Both the position numbers and the translations under genes were made by a program. This document shows, one piece after another, positions 1 through 9,326 of a stretch of DNA of 64,000 bases (positions are counted from its first letter, which is position 1; each line of letters starts with the position of its first letter). Source of the DNA: Xanthomonas sp. DAR 34887 (GTDB lineage: Bacteria > Pseudomonadota > Gammaproteobacteria > Xanthomonadales > Xanthomonadaceae); NCBI RefSeq assembly GCF_041245805.1, contig NZ_CP162490.1:2829001-2893000 (forward strand), given 5' to 3'. Below the pieces are notes generated by a model. The model did not search any database. It was not told the origin of the DNA and saw only the letters and a list, made by a program, of their open reading frames with translations.

Positions 1-336
1 GAGAGCGGGTTCAGCGTGACGATGGGCATCGCCCTCCGCGGTCGCGCCGACCCTCGGCGTCGCGCGACGACAGGCGGGCAAGACGATTCGGTACGTGCCG
101 CGCGCCACGCGATCGCCAAATGGCTCCGCGCCCAGGAAATGCAGTGCGGTTCAAGCCTATGTCCTTCGTGCGCCGCCCCCAGGAGGAAATGCGAGTGAGT
201 CGCGTTTGATCGCCGACTCGTGGCACTCGCTAGACTTGGCCCCGCAGCAAGCCCGCCAGCCTCACGCCAGCCAGCTGCTCCCGATCCTTCCGCCCGCTCG
301 CCTTCGCTCGCCAGCCAGGATCACCCGTTCTCGCCG

Positions 337-364
337 GCCTCCCTAGTGGAGGCGTTTTTGTTTT
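337..364 (+). terminator. Rho-independent terminator
   Basis: A perfect 6-bp stem (GCCTCC / GGAGGC) with a 5-base loop is followed directly by GTTTTTGTTTT. It would end transcription of a plus-strand unit whose body lies left of the window. Nothing convincing as a gene is visible in positions 1-336. Confidence 0.7.
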
Positions 365-457
365 GGAGATTCGGAAAATCCGCGTGCTGGTCCTATGCCT
401 TGTGGCCAGCGGCGCTGACCCACCCACGGGCTCTGAAGCGTTTGCTGCTTGCGCTCG

Positions 458-650
458 TCGCGACTGAAGTCGCTCCCACAAAACCTCGCGACGCGCCGGC
501 AGGATGCACTGTAGGAGCGGCTTCAGCCGCGACAATTCGCTTAAGGAGCCAAACAATGTGCCGGTGCATTCGTCGCGGCTGAAGCCGCTCCTACAAAGGC
601 GCGCAGCGGCGCGCTGGAAGCAGTGTGGGAGGGACTTCAGTCCCGACACA
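458..650. repeat. Cluster of REP-type palindromic repeats
   Basis: Four copies of the ~23-bp palindromic repeat occur here: 458-480 (degenerate), 511-533 and 572-594 (near-perfect, opposite orientations) and about 627-650 (degenerate). The rest of 365-807 shows no gene. Repeats of this type are common between genes in Xanthomonadaceae. Confidence 0.8.
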
Positions 651-807
651 GGAAGCCAGACCGTTCGCCGTAAACTGCTGCTTGCATCGACGAAAACCCG
701 CTGCAGCAATGCGCCGACTGCGGCGCGTCGAGGCTGCTTTTCCGACTCCCCAATCCCGACTCACCCAATCCCTGCCTCACGCATCCCCTGCTCGCCCCAC
801 GCAGAAC

Positions 808-2394
808 TCAGGGCGTCGCATCCTGCAGGCGATAGGAAGTGCTCGCGCGCTGCTCGCCGCGCCAACGGTCGAAGGCGCGCACCTCGATGCGATGCGCGCC
901 GGCAGCCAGATCGGTCGGCAAGGTGCCGCGCCACAGATGCTGCGACGGGACGGCTTCCGGCGAGCGATCGTAGCCGCGCAGCGCCTCGGCGGCATCGTCG
1001 CGCGCGTTTTCGGCGAGCATGTCCGGATCCGGCCGCAGCACGCGCACCATCGGCTTCCAGTCGCCCTCGTCGATGCGATATTCCACGCGGCTGCCCTCCT
1101 CGCCCATGAACACGTTCGCGTACACCCCGAAGTCCGGATAGGCCTTGCGGCGCAGCAACTTGGGCGCGTGCAACTGCAGCTGCGGGTCGCCGGCCGCACG
1201 TGCGACGTGATAGGCCAGCGCATAGTCGCCGCCCCGTTTCACGTGCAGGACCGCATAGCCGTTCGGGGTGCCGTCGGCCATCGTGGTCGCCGGGATGCCG
1301 TCGGCATCCTTGACGCCCGACCAGTAAGCGCCACAGGCCGCGCCGACGTTGTATTCGTGCAGCGGCTGCGCGCCGTGCCAGCCTTCGTCGGCGCCGTGGT
1401 AATAGTGGCGCTGCGTGTGGGTATGGCCGCTGAGCACCAGCACGTGCGGAAACGCCTGCAGCAAGCCGAACAGGCGCGCGCGGTCGGCATGGCGGAAGGT
1501 CTCCTTGCCCGGCGCGGCGTCGAACAGCGGGATGTGCATGCCCAGCACCACCAGCCGCTCTTTCGGCACCGTTGCCAGGTAGGCCTGCAGGAACGCGAAC
1601 TGGTCCTCGCGCAGGCCACCGATGTAGTCGGGCTGCTGCTTCGGCCGATAGACAACGTCGTCGAGGAACACGAAGCTGGCACCGCCCTCCTCCACCGCGT
1701 AGGTATCCGGTCCATAGACCGCGCGCCAGCTGGACAGCGAGTCGGCATCGTCGGCCGCGTCGAAGTTCAGATCGTGGTTGCCGGGCACATGGAACCACGG
1801 CACGCCGAGCTTGGCGGTTTCGACATTCAGCGCCGGATACAGCGACAGGTCGTCGCTGACCACGTCGCCCAGGGTGGTACCCAGACGCGCGTGGGTCTTG
1901 CCCACCAGCGGCGCGACGATATCGCGTGCGTAGTAGCCGACGTCGGTTGCCGAAGCGGTCTGGGTGTCGGTGAACACCAGCACCTCGGTTTCAGCCGCGG
2001 CTGGCTGCGCGCGCAGCGCGAAATCCCAGCCGCTGGTGGTGTCGCCGGACGATGCGATGCCCGGATATTTCAACTTGGGCGATCCCGCCGGCGCGTAGTG
2101 CCGCCAGTAATCCGGCAAGCCGTTGCCGGCGCTGGCGAAGACGTAGCCATCGGGTTTGATCACGAACACCGTGCGCCCCGGCTCCACCGCCAAGGTATAG
2201 CGGCCCTGCGCATCGGTGCGCACGATGTGCACGCCGTCGGACACCTGTACGCCAGCGATGCCGCGCTCGCCCTTTCCGCGGCCCGCGTGGCCATCGCGTT
2301 CCTGATAGACGCTGCCGCTGATCGTCGCCGGCTGCGCCAGCACCGGAAGTGCGGCAGCCAACAGGCAGGTGAGGACTACGACGCGCAACGACAT
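808..2394 (-). CDS. Secreted calcineurin-like metallophosphoesterase
   Basis: A 528-residue protein. I start it at the ATG at 2394 because a signal peptide follows at once (MSLRVVVLTC through PVLAQP). Residues ~20-110 form a CNA-B/SdrD-like beta domain. The phosphoesterase core follows, with GNHD, an MHIPLF segment and the metal-binding SGHTHTQRHY motif. The C-terminal ~120 residues resemble the all-beta tail of two-part calcineurin-like phosphoesterases. It is probably a periplasmic or outer-membrane-associated phosphodi- or monoesterase; the substrate is unknown. A decayed copy of its 5' end lies 11 kb away beside hisIE (13606-13893), so this gene was probably once the immediate neighbour of hisIE. 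Confidence 0.9.
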   Translation of the reverse strand: MSLRVVVLTCLLAAALPVLAQPATISGSVYQERDGHAGRGKGERGIAGVQVSDGVHIVRTDAQGRYTLAVEPGRTVFVIKPDGYVFASAGNGLPDYWRHYAPAGSPKLKYPGIASSGDTTSGWDFALRAQPAAAETEVLVFTDTQTASATDVGYYARDIVAPLVGKTHARLGTTLGDVVSDDLSLYPALNVETAKLGVPWFHVPGNHDLNFDAADDADSLSSWRAVYGPDTYAVEEGGASFVFLDDVVYRPKQQPDYIGGLREDQFAFLQAYLATVPKERLVVLGMHIPLFDAAPGKETFRHADRARLFGLLQAFPHVLVLSGHTHTQRHYYHGADEGWHGAQPLHEYNVGAACGAYWSGVKDADGIPATTMADGTPNGYAVLHVKRGGDYALAYHVARAAGDPQLQLHAPKLLRRKAYPDFGVYANVFMGEEGSRVEYRIDEGDWKPMVRVLRPDPDMLAENARDDAAEALRGYDRSPEAVPSQHLWRGTLPTDLAAGAHRIEVRAFDRWRGEQRASTSYRLQDATP

Positions 2395-2682
2395 GGAATG
2401 GACCCGGCAAGCGAAAGAAGTGGCGATTGTAGCCATCCCTCACGGCACGGCGGTGACTGCGACTGCGCAAGCCAGCCGTTGAGGTCGGCCAAGTACTTCG
2501 CCTGTCGCCGCCCCTCCGGGGGGTTGCGCGGGGAACGGCAAGCAGCGCCGCGCGGCGTGGCGCGCGCACAACTGTCGAACCGCGCCAACGCATAGGTGCG
2601 GCGGCCGCCAATACTCTTCTGTTTGCGCCAGCTTGGCCGGACAGGCGCGCACGTCTGACCGGGAAATCGGTTTTCGCCAGAG

Positions 2683-2722
2683 GTGCCGCGCTTCCAGCAG
2701 CGCGACCGCGTCGGCCAGGGCC
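2683..2722 (-). pseudogene. hisE 3'-end fragment (duplicated flank)
   Basis: These 40 bases match 13976-14015, the 3' end of the intact hisIE, at 38 of 40 positions by direct comparison. They encode ALADAVALLEARH, against ALADAVAVLEARH in hisIE. Homology ends in repeat sequence on one side and just past the stop region on the other. The fragment lies upstream of the intact phosphoesterase in the same relative order as hisIE and the decayed phosphoesterase copy, marking the left edge of the accessory island. Confidence 0.85.
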
Positions 2723-2735
2723 TGCCCCTGCGCTT

Positions 2736-2991
2736 GTCGCGATTGAAGTGCTCCCCAAGCACTCGTCGCGCACCAGCAGATGCGCTGTAGGAGGGGTTCA
2801 CCGCCGACAGCTCGCTTGCAGAGCCGACCGATTTGCCGGCTCGCTCGTCGCGACTGAAGGGCACCTCTAATAACTCCATTCCGGAAGCTGCACGCTGCGC
2901 GTGGCGATGGCGTGCTCCTTTTTTTTGTCGCGGCTGAAGCCGCTCCTACACATGCGCGCCGTGCTCTTGTAGGAGCGGCTTCAGCCGCGAC
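2736..2991. repeat. REP-type repeat cluster
   Basis: Five copies at different stages of decay: ~2736, ~2790, ~2847, and an inverted near-perfect pair at ~2926-2948 and 2969-2991. The whole gap 2395-3453 shows no coding region I can support apart from the hisE fragment. A further degenerate copy lies at ~3173-3245. Confidence 0.75.
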
Positions 2992-3453
2992 AGGAAGACG
3001 AAGTGGCCGTGATGCCAAGGCGTCCATGAAAAACGCGGCCGCAACGCCACCGTCTACCGCCAATGCGCCTTTGCCATCCATGGCATTCGAACGTATCGAT
3101 GCCGGATACCTGTAGGCTGGGCGTGTCGGCGTCTCGCAGGTGTATCGACATGCTTTGGGGGTTATTAGAGGTACCCTTCAGCCGCTCCTACAACGGCGCG
3201 CAGCCGTGGATTGCTGGGTGCGCCAGGAAAAGGGCTTCAGTCCCGACGCAGGAAGGCGAAACGCTCGACCCTTGCCAGGCCGGGAACCACTTCCGCAACG
3301 CGCAGGGCGCGGACGAGCGCCCTGCGCTTGCAGCGATGGCCGGGCATCGCAAGACTGAAGCCGATCACGTGCAATCTTGGCAAGTCCGGCCAAGCCCGGA
3401 CTCCTGCCGATCCTGGATTGCAAGGGCAGCTGATGCGTCCCGGGTCGAAGCCG

Positions 3454-4299
3454 TCAGGCATGCCGCCACGCGGCTGGCCAGGGCCTGCCCGCCGCCGTTG
3501 GAAAATCGGCGTTGACCTCCTGTGCGCGGTGGCGCAACCGCATGCGCAGGGCGTCGGGTATCGCGACTGCGCCCTTGCCCGCGTGCAACCGGGAAGCGTC
3601 GGGATTCATTTTGCGGCGAAGATGGTCCGGCAGATCGCGCAGTTGCTTCATCGCGGTCACCCGCACCGCCTCGCGCGCCTGCCGGGAGTCGAAGCTCACC
3701 GGTGCGTCCCGGTCGATCCCAAGCCAGCCACAGAGATCGCGAAAGCCGGCTTCCGGTGCCGCGTACATGTCCTCGAACGTCATCAACCGGAATTGCTCCT
3801 CCGGAAAGAACCGGCGCCAGCGCGACAGCGGCGCGGTCACGTCCAGGAGTTTGAGGTAGTGCAGTCCGAACGGGAAATACGTGGTCGCGAAACGCGCGTC
3901 GCCCGTTCGCAGCATCGCCGTCTCGGGGTTGGTGTCGCCTTCGTTGCCGGTGCGCAGATACAGCTCGTACAGGCTGACCAGCATGTCCGCCGGATTGCGT
4001 AACAGCAGCACGATGCGCGCATCGGGATGCGCCTTGGCGATCAACGCCGGCGCCTGGTGGCTGTAGAAGTACCAGACCGAGGCTTCGGCGCGATAGCGCT
4101 GATCGCCCGCGACGGCGAACAGCCGCTGGTAATCCGACGGATCGGACACGGTGTGCGGCTGAGCGGGCAGATCCGCGGCGTAGAAATGCGGTTCCTTCAG
4201 CACGGACGCGTAGACATCGGGATGTTGCTTCAACGCGGCGAACAGCGAGGTGGTGCCGCATCTGGGCGCGCCGATGACAAACAGATTCGGCGCCTTCAC
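3454..4299 (-). CDS. Sulfotransferase family protein
   Basis: 281 residues. The P-loop-like PAPS-binding motif GAPRCGTTSLFAAL is at residues ~8-21. A second motif, LLLRNPADMLVSLYE, corresponds to the 3'-phosphate-binding region. These are the hallmarks of PAPS-dependent sulfotransferases. I chose the GTG at 4299 because it forms a GTGA overlap with the SDR stop; the GTG at 4302 is the alternative. It is the last gene of the seven-gene set and probably transfers sulfate to a hydroxyl of the pathway product. It is clearly different from the other sulfotransferase at 4997-5752, so the cluster has two non-redundant sulfation candidates. Confidence 0.85.
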   Translation of the reverse strand: MKAPNLFVIGAPRCGTTSLFAALKQHPDVYASVLKEPHFYAADLPAQPHTVSDPSDYQRLFAVAGDQRYRAEASVWYFYSHQAPALIAKAHPDARIVLLLRNPADMLVSLYELYLRTGNEGDTNPETAMLRTGDARFATTYFPFGLHYLKLLDVTAPLSRWRRFFPEEQFRLMTFEDMYAAPEAGFRDLCGWLGIDRDAPVSFDSRQAREAVRVTAMKQLRDLPDHLRRKMNPDASRLHAGKGAVAIPDALRMRLRHRAQEVNADFPTAAGRPWPAAWRHA

Positions 4300-5000
4300 C
4301 ACGGAAAGATCGCCTTGTCCTTGTAGAACTTTCCGGTCTCGCCGCCGCCATCGGCCAGCCACAGGATGGTCTCGGCGCCCTGCTCTGGCGAACGCGGCGC
4401 GGCGATGCCGCCGAGCTTGGTCCTGACCCAGCCTGGTGTCATGCAGTTGACGCGGATGCCGCTGTCGGCGAGTTCGATGGCCAGCGCCTGGGTCAGCACG
4501 TTCAGCGCCGACTTCGAGCTTCGGTATGCCAGGTTGTTGCCTTCGATCTTGGTGGAGCTGCCATGGCCGCTGGACACGTTGATGATCTGTGCCTGCGCAC
4601 GCTCGCGCATCAACGGCAAGGCGAGCTGGATCAGGCGCCACGGACCGAAGAAATTGACGTCGAAGGTCGCCCGCGCCTGCGCCTGGGCTTCCGTACTGGG
4701 TCTGTCGCGCACGCCGACGGAGACGCCGGCGTTGTTGACGAGCAGGTCGATATGCCCGTGGGCTTGCGCGATGACGTCGATCGCCGCCGCCATCGACGCT
4801 TCGGAACAGACATCGAGCTGGATCGGCGTCACGTTGACCAGGTGATGGCGCTCGACCGCCGACGCCCCTTCGTGCGGATTCCGGCAGCCCATGTACACCT
4901 GCATGCCGCGCTGGGCAAGGCCTTCGCATGCGGCCAGGCCGATGCCGCGATTGCCGCCGCTGACGAGGGCGACGCGATCGCCGCGGGTAGTCTCGGTCAT
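4296..5000 (-). CDS. Short-chain dehydrogenase/reductase
   Basis: 234 residues in a classical SDR fold. The NAD(P)-binding glycine motif SGGNRGIG is at ~14-21, followed by LVNNAG, the catalytic serine in NVSSGHG and the YRSSK (YxxxK) catalytic pair. The start is ATG at 5000, overlapping the upstream sulfotransferase stop by ATGA. It is translationally coupled on both sides, so it should act in the same pathway as the ligase, carrier protein and sulfotransferases, reducing a carbonyl or oxidising a hydroxyl. Substrate unknown. Confidence 0.88.
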   Translation of the reverse strand: MTETTRGDRVALVSGGNRGIGLAACEGLAQRGMQVYMGCRNPHEGASAVERHHLVNVTPIQLDVCSEASMAAAIDVIAQAHGHIDLLVNNAGVSVGVRDRPSTEAQAQARATFDVNFFGPWRLIQLALPLMRERAQAQIINVSSGHGSSTKIEGNNLAYRSSKSALNVLTQALAIELADSGIRVNCMTPGWVRTKLGGIAAPRSPEQGAETILWLADGGGETGKFYKDKAIFPW

Positions 5001-5752
5001 GCGGCATCCCTCCGGTAGTCCGGAAAGCGATTGAACAGGAAGGCTTCCTTGCGCAGGACGAAATCGCGCAGATCGGCGTCGAAGTAGTCGCGCGCACGCG
5101 GGCGCGCCCGCGCTTCGTGGGCCTCGTCCGGCATTACCCTGGCATGCTCGCGAACGGCCTGCGACAGCGACGCATCCGCGCCATGGCGCTGGATATAGTC
5201 GGCGAGGTCGTCGTTGAGCGTCTCGGTCCGCAGGAATTCGACCGGATACTCGTACGCTGGCAGATGTCCCCGATCGAGGTCCTGTTCGACGATGGCGGCG
5301 AACGCGCGCTTCGGGTCCTTGCAGAAGAAGCGAATGAACTGCTCCGTATGCCATCCTAGCGCCCGCTCGGCCGGCAACCGCGGTGTGTCGTAGCCGCTGG
5401 CGACGCCGCGATGCACGTTGACGAAGAAGCGGTTGGCGATCGCGACGAACGCGTCGAAGCCGACCTGGGGATACGCCGGGAACTCCCGCTGGATCCGCGC
5501 CGGATCGCAGTATTCCTCGGGATGCGTCTTCCACCAGCCATAGTGGTACTGGGACACGTAGCGCTCGAAGGGCGAGCGCATCACCGAGAGGATGGGCTTG
5601 CCCCGGTCGGCGGCCGGGATCTCGTCGCAGGTGGCATGTTTGCGCCCGGTTTCGACGGCCTGCGCGCCATACACGCGCCGCAGCATCTCGGCGATGAAGG
5701 TTCCGCCCGTCTTGGGCATGTGGATGAAAACGAAATCCGGCGTTATCAGCAT
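4997..5752 (-). CDS. Sulfotransferase family protein (HMPKTGGTF type)
   Basis: 251 residues from the ATG at 5752. The PAPS-binding loop HMPKTGGTF is at residues ~11-19, typical of the Sulfotransfer_2/3-like group. A conserved SPFERYVSQY segment follows, with the basic and serine residues expected for 3'-phosphate binding. The start sits 5 bases after the radical SAM stop, and the stop overlaps the SDR start. An upstream in-frame ATG (5827) would extend into the radical SAM gene and is unlikely. It probably sulfates an oxygen of the cluster product; a lipid or glycan acceptor cannot be excluded. Confidence 0.82.
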   Translation of the reverse strand: MLITPDFVFIHMPKTGGTFIAEMLRRVYGAQAVETGRKHATCDEIPAADRGKPILSVMRSPFERYVSQYHYGWWKTHPEEYCDPARIQREFPAYPQVGFDAFVAIANRFFVNVHRGVASGYDTPRLPAERALGWHTEQFIRFFCKDPKRAFAAIVEQDLDRGHLPAYEYPVEFLRTETLNDDLADYIQRHGADASLSQAVREHARVMPDEAHEARARPRARDYFDADLRDFVLRKEAFLFNRFPDYRRDAA

Positions 5753-5757
5753 CGTGG

Positions 5758-7107
5758 TCAGGCCTTGAGCGGCCTCGCGCTGCCGGTGAGCCCGCGCCGC
5801 AATCCCGCGCCGAGATAACGGCCGCAATAGTCGCCGTAGACGACGCCTTCATCGGTGAGCCGCAGCCGCTGGTCGTCGAAAGTGATCAGGCCCTGGCGCT
5901 GAAGGTGCGCGAGGTCCTCGGCGAGCATCATCTGCAGGTTCACGCCGTGGCGGTTGCGGTAGTCGTCGAGATCGATCGAGGTCGTCTTCAGGCCCATCAC
6001 CAGGTCGCGCAGCATATGGTCGGCGCTGCTGATCTCCAGCACGCGCTGGGTCGGGATCGCTCCACTCTCAACGCGGTCCAGATACGCGTCGATCTCGGTG
6101 ATGTTCTGCCTGGCGCGGCCGCCGACGGTGCCGAACGCCGACGCGCCGAAGCCGTACATGTCCTCGCCGCGCCAACGGCTGATGATGTGATGCTGCGGAT
6201 ACTTGCCTTCGCGGGTGAAGGTGAAGTACGTGGACGGCAGATAGCCGGCCTCGCGCAGGCGCGAAAGCCCCCAGCGCGCGAACGCCATTTCCTGGTCAGG
6301 CCCGGGCAGCGAGAGCGTGCCCTGCCGGACGTCGTTCATGTAATGCGCGTTGGAGTACAGCTCCATCTTGTACACGGTGACGGCATGCACGCCGAGCGAG
6401 ACGGCACGATTGATCGAATGCTGCCAGCTCTGCATCGTCTCGCCTTCGAGGCCGGACAGCAGGTCCACGTTGACCACGGCGCCGGTCTTGAGCGCGCGCT
6501 CGATCGCGCGCGAATTCTTTTCGTCGGTGTCGTGCCGGCCGGTCAAGGCCACCACGCGGTCGTCGAAGGACTGGATGCCGAAGCTGATCCGGTTGACGCC
6601 CAGATCCGCCAGGCCGTCGATCATGCGATTGTTCAGCGTGATCGGCTCGATCTCGAAAACGAACTCCGGCGCGTCCAGCACGAAGCATTCCTCGATCTTG
6701 CGCTTGATCCGCCGCAACTGCTCGGGCTGGATCACGCTCGGCGTGCCGCCGCCGAAATAGATCGACTTCACGGTCCGCCCGCGCAACCTGTGCGCGTCGG
6801 CCACCAACTCGATCTCGCGGCACAAGGCGTCGACGTAGCGCTCGCGCACCGCGTGCGAAGACGCGGACAGGATCTCGATCTTGAAGAAGCAATAGCGGCA
6901 GCGCTGCAGGCAGAACGGAATATGGAAGTACAGATGCAGCGGCTTTTCGGACAATGGCTCGGCGTCGCCGGCCGATTTCCAGTAGCGCTGGGGCGGCCAC
7001 GCCACCACGAAACCGTCGCGGTTCGGCGCTTCGTTGCGATAGTCCGGCGCCGCTTCGAGCGGCGGCGCGCCTGCGTCGCCGACCAGCGCGATGCTGAGGT
7101 TCTTCAT
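5758..7107 (-). CDS. HemN-like radical SAM enzyme
   Basis: 449 residues. The radical SAM motif CxxxCxxC is CLQRCRYC, with cysteines at 66, 70 and 73, in the HIPFC context typical of HemN/HemW. YFGGGTPS and a C-terminal HemN-like domain follow. The host should have a separate HemN or HemW for heme; this copy is embedded in a biosynthetic operon. HemN-like paralogues in such clusters often act as radical methyltransferases or cyclopropanases on carrier-bound or aromatic substrates (established for the family). That role here is inference. The start overlaps the ACP stop (TAATG), indicating coupling. Confidence 0.85.
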   Translation of the reverse strand: MKNLSIALVGDAGAPPLEAAPDYRNEAPNRDGFVVAWPPQRYWKSAGDAEPLSEKPLHLYFHIPFCLQRCRYCFFKIEILSASSHAVRERYVDALCREIELVADAHRLRGRTVKSIYFGGGTPSVIQPEQLRRIKRKIEECFVLDAPEFVFEIEPITLNNRMIDGLADLGVNRISFGIQSFDDRVVALTGRHDTDEKNSRAIERALKTGAVVNVDLLSGLEGETMQSWQHSINRAVSLGVHAVTVYKMELYSNAHYMNDVRQGTLSLPGPDQEMAFARWGLSRLREAGYLPSTYFTFTREGKYPQHHIISRWRGEDMYGFGASAFGTVGGRARQNITEIDAYLDRVESGAIPTQRVLEISSADHMLRDLVMGLKTTSIDLDDYRNRHGVNLQMMLAEDLAHLQRQGLITFDDQRLRLTDEGVVYGDYCGRYLGAGLRRGLTGSARPLKA

Positions 7108-7388
7108 TACGCGCTGGCCTCGTCCGCGCGCTCGGGCAGGCGCTTCAGGACCAGCGACGCCACGCTGTCTAGCGACTTGAACGTGCCCGAATCCAGGTCT
7201 TCGTCCAGCACGCGGATCGGGAAGCGCCGCTCCAGATGGTTGATGAACTCGGCCATGCTGATGGAATCCAGCGCAAGCCCATCGTCCAGGAAGGAAGCCC
7301 CGTCCTGGATCTGCTCGTAGCGCACGTTGAGATCCAGGTCCTCGGCGATCAGGCGCTTCAAGGTGTCGACGATCTGAGACTTATCCAT
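7107..7388 (-). CDS. Acyl carrier protein
   Basis: 93 residues with the carrier-protein signature DGLALDSISMAEFI; the probable phosphopantetheine serine is S42 in LDSI. The N-terminal helix and acidic faces are as expected for a discrete ACP/PCP. It overlaps the upstream ligase by 8 bases and the downstream radical SAM gene by one base, so all three are translationally coupled. The simplest reading is that the ligase loads an aryl or acyl group onto this carrier, where the radical SAM enzyme or SDR modifies it. It is not the housekeeping fatty-acid ACP, which would sit among fab genes. Confidence 0.88.
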   Translation of the reverse strand: MDKSQIVDTLKRLIAEDLDLNVRYEQIQDGASFLDDGLALDSISMAEFINHLERRFPIRVLDEDLDSGTFKSLDSVASLVLKRLPERADEASA

Positions 7389-8727
7389 GGCGATATTCCT
7401 TGATGATGGTCTTCCTGTCGGGTTTTCCGCTACCCAGACGCGGCAGGTCCGAAACGAGCGTGTAATGGTCCGGCCGGGCGAAGGCCGGCAGGGTCATCGA
7501 GGCATGGCGTCTGAGCGCATCGATGGTCAAGCCCGGGGCCGAGGGCTTGATCACGGCTGCGATGGCTTTGCCGGCTGCGGTCTCGTCTTCGAGCACGATC
7601 GCCACGGCCTGCTCGACATCCGGCCATCCCATGATGGCGCCCTCCAGATCTGCCAGGATCAGCAGCTTGCCCGCGCGATTGAGGCTGAGATCGGCCCGGC
7701 CGCGGATCGCAAAGCCGCCCTGGTCGTCGAAGGTCGCGATGTCGCGCGTGTCCCACTCGGCGGGCAGCGCCGACAAGGTCCCCTGGTGGGCGATATGGGT
7801 CGCGGCGTGCGGATGGCGCACGATCAGCGTGCCTTGCCCGGCGCCCACGTCCGCCACGCGCGCGTGCACGCCTTCGAGCGGCCGCAGCGCCTTGGGATCG
7901 TTGGGCTCGGAGATCGCCACCACGCCGAGCTCGGAACTTCCGTAGAGGTCGAAGACACGGTTGAACACGTGCTGCGCCTGCGTGTGCAGCATGGGCGGCG
8001 TGCCGTCGCCGGCCAGCACCAGGCCGCGGCAACTGGCGACCGGATCGCTCTTGCGCTGCAGCAGCATCCGCAACAGGTGCGGCGTGGAAAAGACCCAGGT
8101 CGGCGTCGCGGCCCGCAGCGCATCGTTGAAGCCGAGCAGATTGGCCTTGGGCAGCAGGTGGATCTGCGCGTCGGCCAGCAACGCCGGAATCAATGCCGCG
8201 CCTAGGCCATACATATGATGCAGGGGAACGGTGATCAGCACCCGGTCGTGCGCGCCGAGTTCGAGCCGGCGCAGGACCATGGCGCCGGTCGCAAGCAGAT
8301 CGTCGTAGGAATGCCAGATCACCTTCGGCGCGGACACGGTGCCCGAGGACAGCACCGCCATCCCGTCGGGCCATTGCCCGTGCCCGGCCGGCGGCGGCGC
8401 AATCTGCAGGGGCGAGGCCGTGGCCCCGTTTCCGACCGCTGCACCGATATGCGCATCGCACAAGGCCGGTGGAGTCGCGTCGCCCGCGCACAGCAGCAGC
8501 GGATGTCCGTCGACGATGGCCGCCAGTTGCAGCGACAGCATGCCGAGATCGCCGATTCCCCGCAGTGCGACCCGCCGGTGCATGCGGTAGGCCTTCCAGC
8601 GCTCGCGCCCGCTGTCCAGCAGCTCCTGCAGCGTCGCGCTTTCGCCATTGAGCTGCACCGCGCTGCCGCTGGCGGCGAGCGCGTCGCGCCAGCCGTTCGC
8701 GCAGGATGGAACGGCCCCCGCGTTCAT
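7381..8727 (-). CDS. AMP-dependent acyl/aryl ligase
   Basis: 448 residues, ANL superfamily. The phosphate-binding core AVLSSGTVSAPKVIW is an A3 motif with an unusual TVS in place of TTG. LYGSSELG corresponds to A5, RDIATFDDQGGFAIRGRADL to A7/A8, and GSGKPDRKTI carries the A10 lysine. It is shorter than typical CoA ligases (500-560). The next gene is a carrier protein overlapping by 8 bases, so ATP-dependent loading of an aryl or acyl acid onto that carrier is the likely job. The upstream chorismate-lyase-like gene suggests a hydroxybenzoate substrate. The start ATG overlaps that gene's stop (ATGA). Confidence 0.85.
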   Translation of the reverse strand: MNAGAVPSCANGWRDALAASGSAVQLNGESATLQELLDSGRERWKAYRMHRRVALRGIGDLGMLSLQLAAIVDGHPLLLCAGDATPPALCDAHIGAAVGNGATASPLQIAPPPAGHGQWPDGMAVLSSGTVSAPKVIWHSYDDLLATGAMVLRRLELGAHDRVLITVPLHHMYGLGAALIPALLADAQIHLLPKANLLGFNDALRAATPTWVFSTPHLLRMLLQRKSDPVASCRGLVLAGDGTPPMLHTQAQHVFNRVFDLYGSSELGVVAISEPNDPKALRPLEGVHARVADVGAGQGTLIVRHPHAATHIAHQGTLSALPAEWDTRDIATFDDQGGFAIRGRADLSLNRAGKLLILADLEGAIMGWPDVEQAVAIVLEDETAAGKAIAAVIKPSAPGLTIDALRRHASMTLPAFARPDHYTLVSDLPRLGSGKPDRKTIIKEYRHG

Positions 8728-9275
8728 CGTGCGCGCTCCAGGGATTCGTTGTTGAGGATTTCGCTCACCTCGACGCAATGCGCGCCGTTGAGCCGCAGCG
8801 CGTAGCGTCGCGATATCGCCCAGGTCGATTGCGTCTGCAGACTGCGTGGCGCCGGCACGCGCAGGGTTTCCAGATCGGTCTTCTCGAGCAGGCCGCGGTC
8901 GTGCGGGTCGAACAGTTTGCCGATGCCCACGCTGCCGTCGAGCAGCTTCTGCCGCTGCTGCGCATCGATGCAGGCCAGTTGGATCGACGATTCGGCGACC
9001 AGGACGATATTGCCCGGGTCGCGCACGTACAGCCGGGAACAACGGCGCAAGACCTCGCTGCCGTCGGCCTGGGTCTCGATGCGTTGCGCGAGGACTTCAA
9101 CCTCGACGGGCAATCCGGCGACGGCCTCCAGAAAGAAGGTGGTCGACCCCTGCAAGGCCAGATAGTCGTTGAGCCGCTGCGAAGGCATGGCGTCGACCCC
9201 GAGCATCTCGACATACGGTTCCGCGGGCGACGTGTCCGCTGAAGCCGTGCAGGAAGCCAACAGGTGCGAGGTCAT
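8724..9275 (-). CDS. Chorismate-lyase-like protein
   Basis: 183 residues from the ATG at 9275, which has AAGGA about 8 bases upstream. The middle (RDPGNIVLVAESSIQL, then GSVGIGKLF) and the C-terminal RRYALRLNGAHCVEVSEIL match the layout of the UbiC/DUF98 chorismate lyase fold: a VAES strand, a G-x-x-IGxLF loop, then RR...LxGxxxxxxE. Such enzymes release pyruvate from chorismate to give a hydroxybenzoate. It heads the seven-gene coupled set and would feed the following ligase. Similarity is by motif only; a non-enzymatic relative of the UTRA fold remains possible. Confidence 0.65.
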   Translation of the reverse strand: MTSHLLASCTASADTSPAEPYVEMLGVDAMPSQRLNDYLALQGSTTFFLEAVAGLPVEVEVLAQRIETQADGSEVLRRCSRLYVRDPGNIVLVAESSIQLACIDAQQRQKLLDGSVGIGKLFDPHDRGLLEKTDLETLRVPAPRSLQTQSTWAISRRYALRLNGAHCVEVSEILNNESLERAR

Positions 9276-9326
9276 GTGCGTTCGTCCTTGAAAGAATTCC
9301 GCAGGCCGCAGACACACGGCTGTCAG

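Noticed and set aside
5758..7107. Housekeeping hemN
   Set aside because: The radical SAM motif is HemN-like but the gene is coupled to an ACP and sulfotransferases, so a heme role is unlikely.
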